Assembly: GCA_003661125.1 (NCBI GenBank)
Contig: QMVO01000047.1
Coordinates: forward strand, 1 to 9,443
Source of the DNA: Methanosarcinales archaeon
GTDB taxonomy: Archaea; Halobacteriota; Syntropharchaeia; Alkanophagales; Methanospirareceae
Direction: 5' to 3'
DNA length: 9,443 bases
The notes beneath the pieces were generated by a model. It was not told where the DNA came from, did not search any database, and saw nothing but the letters and a program-made list of their open reading frames with translations. Below, one piece after another: positions 6,760 to 9,443 of this stretch. Position 1 is the stretch's first letter. Every line of letters begins with the position of its first letter. The translations under genes were made by a program, and so were the position numbers.

Positions 6760-6846
6760 TTAATTTTACTCCTCTCCTTTCGCCCTCTTCTTTTCTCTCA
6801 CTTTATTATTAGTTTGCTTCTTCTCTATTTATTATATTATTTATTT
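6760..6846. promoter_or_regulatory. Divergent promoter region between csl4 and ruvC
   Basis: This 87-bp spacer separates two divergent genes. It is pyrimidine-rich on the plus strand and has AT-rich blocks at 6801-6812 and 6825-6846. CTTTATTATT at 6801-6810 could be a TATA box for ruvC, and its complement CTAATAATAAAG could serve csl4. The csl4 side has GGAG motifs at 6769-6772 and 6774-6777. The ruvC side has no Shine-Dalgarno, which suggests a leaderless or very short-leader mRNA. Exact elements are uncertain. Confidence 0.45.
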
Positions 6847-7332
6847 ATGCGTGTAATCGGAATAGACCCGGGGACTGCTCGTACAGGATGGGGTGTTGTT
6901 GAGTTCAACAACGGGATGTTAAAATCAATTGATTTTGGATATATAAAGACAACTCCCAGGCAACCAAAAGAAGAGAGATTAAAAAAGATATACGAGGATT
7001 TGCTTGTGGTGGTAAGAAACAAGATGCCTGATGACATGGCAATCGAGAAAATCTTTTTTAATATTAACGTGAAAACGGCGTTAAGCGTTGGTCAAGCACG
7101 TGGAGTTTGCCTCTTAGTTGCTGCTATCGCCGGCATTCCTGCATACGAATATAACACCTCAGAGGTGAAAAGTATAATAACAGGATATGGTAGAGCAACG
7201 AAGGAGGAAGTGGCGAGCAAAGTAAAGGGGCTACTTCAGTTGGAGAAAATGCCAAAGCCTGATGATGTCACCGATGCCCTTGCTATCGCAGCTACTCATA
7301 TTCTTCTGAAAGGTACTTGTAAAAATGTGTAG
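6847..7332 (+). CDS. ruvC: Bacterial-type Holliday junction resolvase RuvC
   Basis: The 161-residue product resembles bacterial RuvC, a dimeric nuclease that resolves four-way DNA junctions (E. coli RuvC has 173 residues). All four catalytic acids can be placed: Asp7 in I-G-I-D-P-G, Glu67 in A-I-E-K, and Asp140 and Asp143 in D-D-V-T-D-A-L-A. The signature F-N-I-N-V-K-T-A-L-S-V-G-Q-A-R-G-V (71-87) matches E. coli F-M-A-K-N-A-D-S-A-L-K-L-G-Q-A-R-G-V. The ATG at 6847 puts the first Asp at position 7, as in E. coli; an earlier in-frame ATG at 6814 would only add a hydrophobic tail from AT-rich promoter DNA. ruvA and ruvB are not present here. Archaea normally use the unrelated Hjc, so transfer from bacteria is possible. 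The gene converges on the membrane-protein gene with an 18-nt gap. Confidence 0.9.
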   Translation: MRVIGIDPGTARTGWGVVEFNNGMLKSIDFGYIKTTPRQPKEERLKKIYEDLLVVVRNKMPDDMAIEKIFFNINVKTALSVGQARGVCLLVAAIAGIPAYEYNTSEVKSIITGYGRATKEEVASKVKGLLQLEKMPKPDDVTDALAIAATHILLKGTCKNV

Positions 7333-7350
7333 CCGTGGTTCCAAAAAGAG

Positions 7351-7881
7351 CTACAAGAGAATCATCAATAATAAGGTGAAGAAGATAAACCAGCAAAAAA
7401 TGGTCATAAACGAGATATAAAACCAATCCTTTGCTCCTTCAATACTTGTATGCAAGAGGGGATACACGAATTTCTGTACCATGATCAGAAGTATTGCGAT
7501 GAGCAGCCAGTTCTCCGATTTAGGGGTGGGGTAAATATTTAGCGTTTCCGCATCTTTCCTGATAATATAGGTCTTTTTATTTTCTCTATCATTTAACAGC
7601 CATTTGTCATTTCCTTCCTTCGTGATGGTGACATTTTCAGAAAGTGGGCTACCTTCTCTTTCAAACATGTTAATCAAATTTTCTGGAATGATCCCTTTAT
7701 CCAGGTCCTCTTTTAAACCGCCGTCCGTACTGACCAAATACGGGGTATACACAAATATTAAAAAGCATATACCACCTGCGAGAATACCAAATAGAAATGG
7801 TGTTATCGTCTTTTTCAACCCTTCGGCATATTCTGCTTTCTCCTTCTCTTTTTTATCCCTTGCTTTTTTATCGTTCTCCAT
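7351..7881 (-). CDS. Three-TM membrane protein of unknown function
   Basis: I do not recognise this 176-residue protein. It starts with a highly charged, Lys/Glu-rich segment (1-25), probably cytoplasmic and possibly helical. A first membrane segment follows (about 28-49). A polar stretch of about 75 residues (50-123) then likely faces outside and contains one N-x-T. Two more hydrophobic segments end the protein, at about 124-144 and 152-176. ATG at 7879-7881 is preferred because GAGTGAT, close to the Shine-Dalgarno GAGGTGAT, lies 8-14 nt upstream; a TTG start at 7896 would add five residues without a ribosome-binding site. It stands alone, convergent to ruvC and divergent from the radical SAM gene, so context gives no function. 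It could be a lineage-specific envelope protein or a small subunit of a membrane complex. Confidence 0.75.
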   Translation of the reverse strand: MENDKKARDKKEKEKAEYAEGLKKTITPFLFGILAGGICFLIFVYTPYLVSTDGGLKEDLDKGIIPENLINMFEREGSPLSENVTITKEGNDKWLLNDRENKKTYIIRKDAETLNIYPTPKSENWLLIAILLIMVQKFVYPLLHTSIEGAKDWFYISFMTIFCWFIFFTLLLMILL

Positions 7882-7919
7882 GAATTTATCACTCAATTTA
7901 ACTTAATTAAATAGATCGC

Positions 7920-7930
7920 TATATAAAATA
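7920..7930 (+). promoter_or_regulatory. TATA box for the radical SAM gene
   Basis: TATATAAAATA at 7920-7930 is a good archaeal TATA box inside the divergent spacer 7882-7975. Initiation about 25 nt downstream would give a leader of roughly 25 nt before the GTG start. The core is nearly palindromic (TATATA), so it might also serve the divergent membrane-protein gene. Its minus-strand alternative is the TATTTAAT near 7903-7912. Confidence 0.55.
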
Positions 7931-7975
7931 AGGGAAAAAATTGCAAGATTTTTCTTTTCGCATAGCACAGGAAAA

Positions 7976-9208
7976 GTGTGTCCAGAAGATTATGAGCATT
8001 TAAGACTTGTTCGTTCCAAAAAGGAAATACACGGATGGTGGAATGGCATAGAACCTTATGGAAACCGGGAGTGCACCTCGGAGCGACTTCTAATAAACCC
8101 TTACAATGGATGTAGTCATGATTGCTTCTTTTGCTACGCACATGCATTCCCAGGATATTTCGACTTATTTCGTAAGAGGGGCGTGATTACCGTGTTTGAA
8201 GATTTTGATAAAGTAGTAGCAAAGCAACTGGACTCGATAAGAGTTGCGAGCTGTGGCTATTTGTCCCCTGTAACCGACCCTTTTCAGCCGATAAATAAGC
8301 GGTATCAACTCACCGAAAAAATCGTAGCTGCGTTTGTGCGAAGAAACATTCCTGTGGAAGTGGTAACAAAAGGTGTGATAAGCGATAAGGCGATGAGGTT
8401 GCTTGCAGAGCAGGAGCATTCCTTCGGGCAAGTCAGTATTTTAACCTTGGATGAAGATAAGAGGAGAAGAATGATGGCAGGTGGCGCGAGTACCGAAGAA
8501 CTAATAAAAAACATAGAACGGCTTTCAAATCGTGGTATTTTCGCTGTTTGCCGGATAGACCCCGTTTTGCCGTTTATAACAAGCCAAGAAGATGAGCTTA
8601 AGGAGTTAATCAAAACGGTGGCTGACGCGGGTGCATCGCATATCATATCAAGCTGCCTGGACATACCAAAGACGATGGAGCACGAGATGTACAAGCATAT
8701 AGAGCACGAATTCGGTAAAGAAACGATGAAGAAATATAAGGGCTTATACGTGGAGGAGATGAGTGGCAGAAAGCATGCGAGGATAGAATACCGGCGAAAG
8801 CTGTTCGAGATGATTAAAGAGATTTGTGATAAAGAGGGGGTGACGATGGGTTTGTGTATGGAATTTGAGCGGATAAGGTTGCAAAAGGGGCACGAAATGC
8901 TAAAATCACGATTAAAATTTAGAGGGCTCAACCAGGAGTTTATGACTTCCAGAAACTGCGAGGGGATTGACATCCCCCTTTATGTAAGACGGAATGTAGG
9001 GGAGAAATTTTCGCCTGTTGAAGGCTGCGATGGCAATTGCCTGAGGTGTTACCATCTTGGTAAAGAGAGAGAAAGAGCGAAGGAAAGGAATAAATGCAGG
9101 ATAGAAGAACTTGGAAAGGCTGGTGCATGGAAATTGAGGGATTATAAAAGATGGAGTAAACTTGTGGAGGTAAAAGGGAAACAGCATATGATGTTTCATG
9201 AGAACTAA
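7976..9208 (+). CDS. SplB-like radical SAM protein with C-terminal cysteine triad
   Basis: The 410-residue protein belongs to the spore-photolyase-like radical SAM group (COG1533 type). The radical SAM triad is Cys46, Cys50 and Cys53 in N-P-Y-N-G-C-S-H-D-C-F-F-C-Y, which binds the 4Fe-4S cluster that cleaves S-adenosylmethionine. S-P-V-T-D-P-F-Q-P (97-105) and V-T-K-G (130-133) are typical of the group. Relatives include spore photoproduct lyase, but most archaeal members have no known substrate. Unusually, a second C-x3-C-x2-C occurs near the C-terminus (Cys351, 355, 358) within a basic extension. This could bind another cluster or act as a nucleic-acid-binding element. The start is GTG at 7976-7978 with AGG 4 nt upstream; the frame stays open further 5' but offers no ATG. 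The stop codon directly abuts tRNA-Thr. Confidence 0.88.
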   Translation: MCPEDYEHLRLVRSKKEIHGWWNGIEPYGNRECTSERLLINPYNGCSHDCFFCYAHAFPGYFDLFRKRGVITVFEDFDKVVAKQLDSIRVASCGYLSPVTDPFQPINKRYQLTEKIVAAFVRRNIPVEVVTKGVISDKAMRLLAEQEHSFGQVSILTLDEDKRRRMMAGGASTEELIKNIERLSNRGIFAVCRIDPVLPFITSQEDELKELIKTVADAGASHIISSCLDIPKTMEHEMYKHIEHEFGKETMKKYKGLYVEEMSGRKHARIEYRRKLFEMIKEICDKEGVTMGLCMEFERIRLQKGHEMLKSRLKFRGLNQEFMTSRNCEGIDIPLYVRRNVGEKFSPVEGCDGNCLRCYHLGKERERAKERNKCRIEELGKAGAWKLRDYKRWSKLVEVKGKQHMMFHEN

Positions 9209-9282
9209 AGCCCCGGGAGGGATTTGAACCCTCGACCTGCTGATTACAAGTCAGCCGCTCATCCAGGCTAAGCTACCGAGGC
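9209..9282 (-). tRNA. tRNA-Thr (anticodon TGT)
   Basis: The minus strand folds into a 74-nt cloverleaf. The acceptor GCCTCGG pairs with CCGGGGC (one G-U pair), with discriminator T, as in archaeal tRNA-Thr. The anticodon stem is GCTGA/TCAGC around the loop CTTGTAA, giving anticodon TGT (threonine). The T-arm is GAGGG/CCCTC around TTCAAAT. There is no intron and no encoded CCA. It is convergent with the radical SAM gene, and no base separates its 3' end from that stop codon. Confidence 0.95.
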
Positions 9283-9288
9283 TTTTTT
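9283..9288 (+). terminator. Possible oligo-T terminator for the radical SAM transcript
   Basis: Six T residues on the plus strand follow directly after the antisense copy of tRNA-Thr, which would fold into a stable structure in the RNA. Oligo-T stretches terminate archaeal transcription, so the radical SAM mRNA may end here after reading through the antisense tRNA. The run is short. Confidence 0.25.
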
Positions 9289-9307
9289 CGTTATTTAGTC
9301 TTTCGTA

Positions 9308-9315
9308 TCTATAAA
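9308..9315 (-). promoter_or_regulatory. TATA box for tRNA-Thr
   Basis: The minus strand reads TTTATAGA, centred about 29 nt upstream of the mature tRNA 5' end. That is the spacing expected of an archaeal tRNA promoter that starts at or just before the tRNA. Confidence 0.55.
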
Positions 9316-9353
9316 CTATCCTTTGGGATGCACCCTTGTTAGTATACAACTAG

Positions 9354-9443
9354 TTAAGAAACAGTATTTAAAACTTTCGATGCTTTCACCCCCTTTTCTA
9401 TTTCCCTCTCCTTTTCCTTCTCGAAGTCTATGGGAGAGCAGTA
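9354..9443 (-). CDS. Unidentified protein, C-terminal 29 codons (cut by window edge)
   Basis: A minus-strand frame enters from the right edge and ends at TAA 9354-9356. The 29 residues are strongly charged, with an E-K-E-K-E-R-E-I-E-K helix-like stretch, then G-V-K-A-S-K-V-L-N-T-V-S. Family cannot be told from this fragment. It ends about 70 nt upstream of tRNA-Thr and could be an upstream gene on the same strand. It may also be a chance open frame, although the charged, helix-like composition favours real coding. Confidence 0.45.
   Translation of the reverse strand, partial: YCSPIDFEKEKEREIEKGVKASKVLNTVS

Noticed and set aside
6814..6846. N-terminal extension of RuvC that looks like a membrane segment (M-L-L-L-Y-L-L-Y-Y-L-F)
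   Set aside because: It translates AT-rich promoter DNA. Starting at 6847 puts the catalytic Asp at position 7, as in E. coli RuvC.
7882..7896. TTG start for the three-TM protein
   Set aside because: No ribosome-binding site precedes it, while the ATG five codons later has GAGTGAT at a usable distance.
7893..8147. An 84-codon minus-strand frame across the radical SAM start
   Set aside because: It overlaps the N-terminus of the radical SAM protein and the divergent promoter, and has no family features.
8305..8973. A 222-codon open frame on the minus strand
   Set aside because: It lies wholly antisense to the radical SAM gene, whose motifs are clear. The translation is Ser/Ile-rich with no domain pattern, as expected of a mirror frame.
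1..9443. CRISPR array, toxin-antitoxin pair or other defence system
   Set aside because: No regularly spaced repeats and no defence-type domains were found; the RuvC is a stand-alone resolvase, not part of a Cas effector.

Overview
The window is archaeal, most likely euryarchaeal. It encodes an Orc1/Cdc6 initiator, the exosome subunit Csl4, RNA polymerase subunit Rpo11 (RpoL) and an archaeal/eukaryotic-type class I release factor (aRF1). It also has a tRNA-Gly with an intron at the canonical anticodon-loop position and TATA-like promoters. Base composition is moderate. A methanogen or ANME-type anaerobe would suit the cofactor genes, but nothing here fixes the lineage. No complete mobile element, CRISPR array or defence island is visible.

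Layout. Bases 2-118 (+) are the C-terminal tail of an IS66-like transposase cut by the window edge. Bases 134-6759 hold a dense run of minus-strand genes. Read in transcription order they are csl4, rpoL, tRNA-Gly(CCC), aRF1, larC, moeA, pheA and cdc6. Spacings are a few to about 70 nt. rpoL overlaps the tRNA by 15 nt and pheA overlaps cdc6 by 8 nt. Divergent from csl4 is a bacterial-type ruvC (+). It converges on a small three-TM membrane protein (-) of unknown function. That gene is divergent from a SplB-like radical SAM protein (+), whose stop codon directly abuts the 3' end of a convergent tRNA-Thr(TGT). The right edge holds the last 29 codons of an unidentified minus-strand gene.

How the genes fit together. 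csl4, rpoL, tRNA-Gly and aRF1 form an information-processing block covering RNA decay, transcription, decoding and termination. larC and moeA are neighbouring metal-insertion genes: nickel into the pincer nucleotide and Mo/W into molybdopterin. pheA makes phenylpyruvate, and cdc6 closes the run. I do not see a new multi-gene system. The points most worth a second look are the rpoL/tRNA-Gly overlap, an aRF1 that lacks its zinc minidomain, a bacterial-type RuvC in an archaeal setting, and a SplB-like radical SAM protein with a second cysteine triad at its C-terminus.
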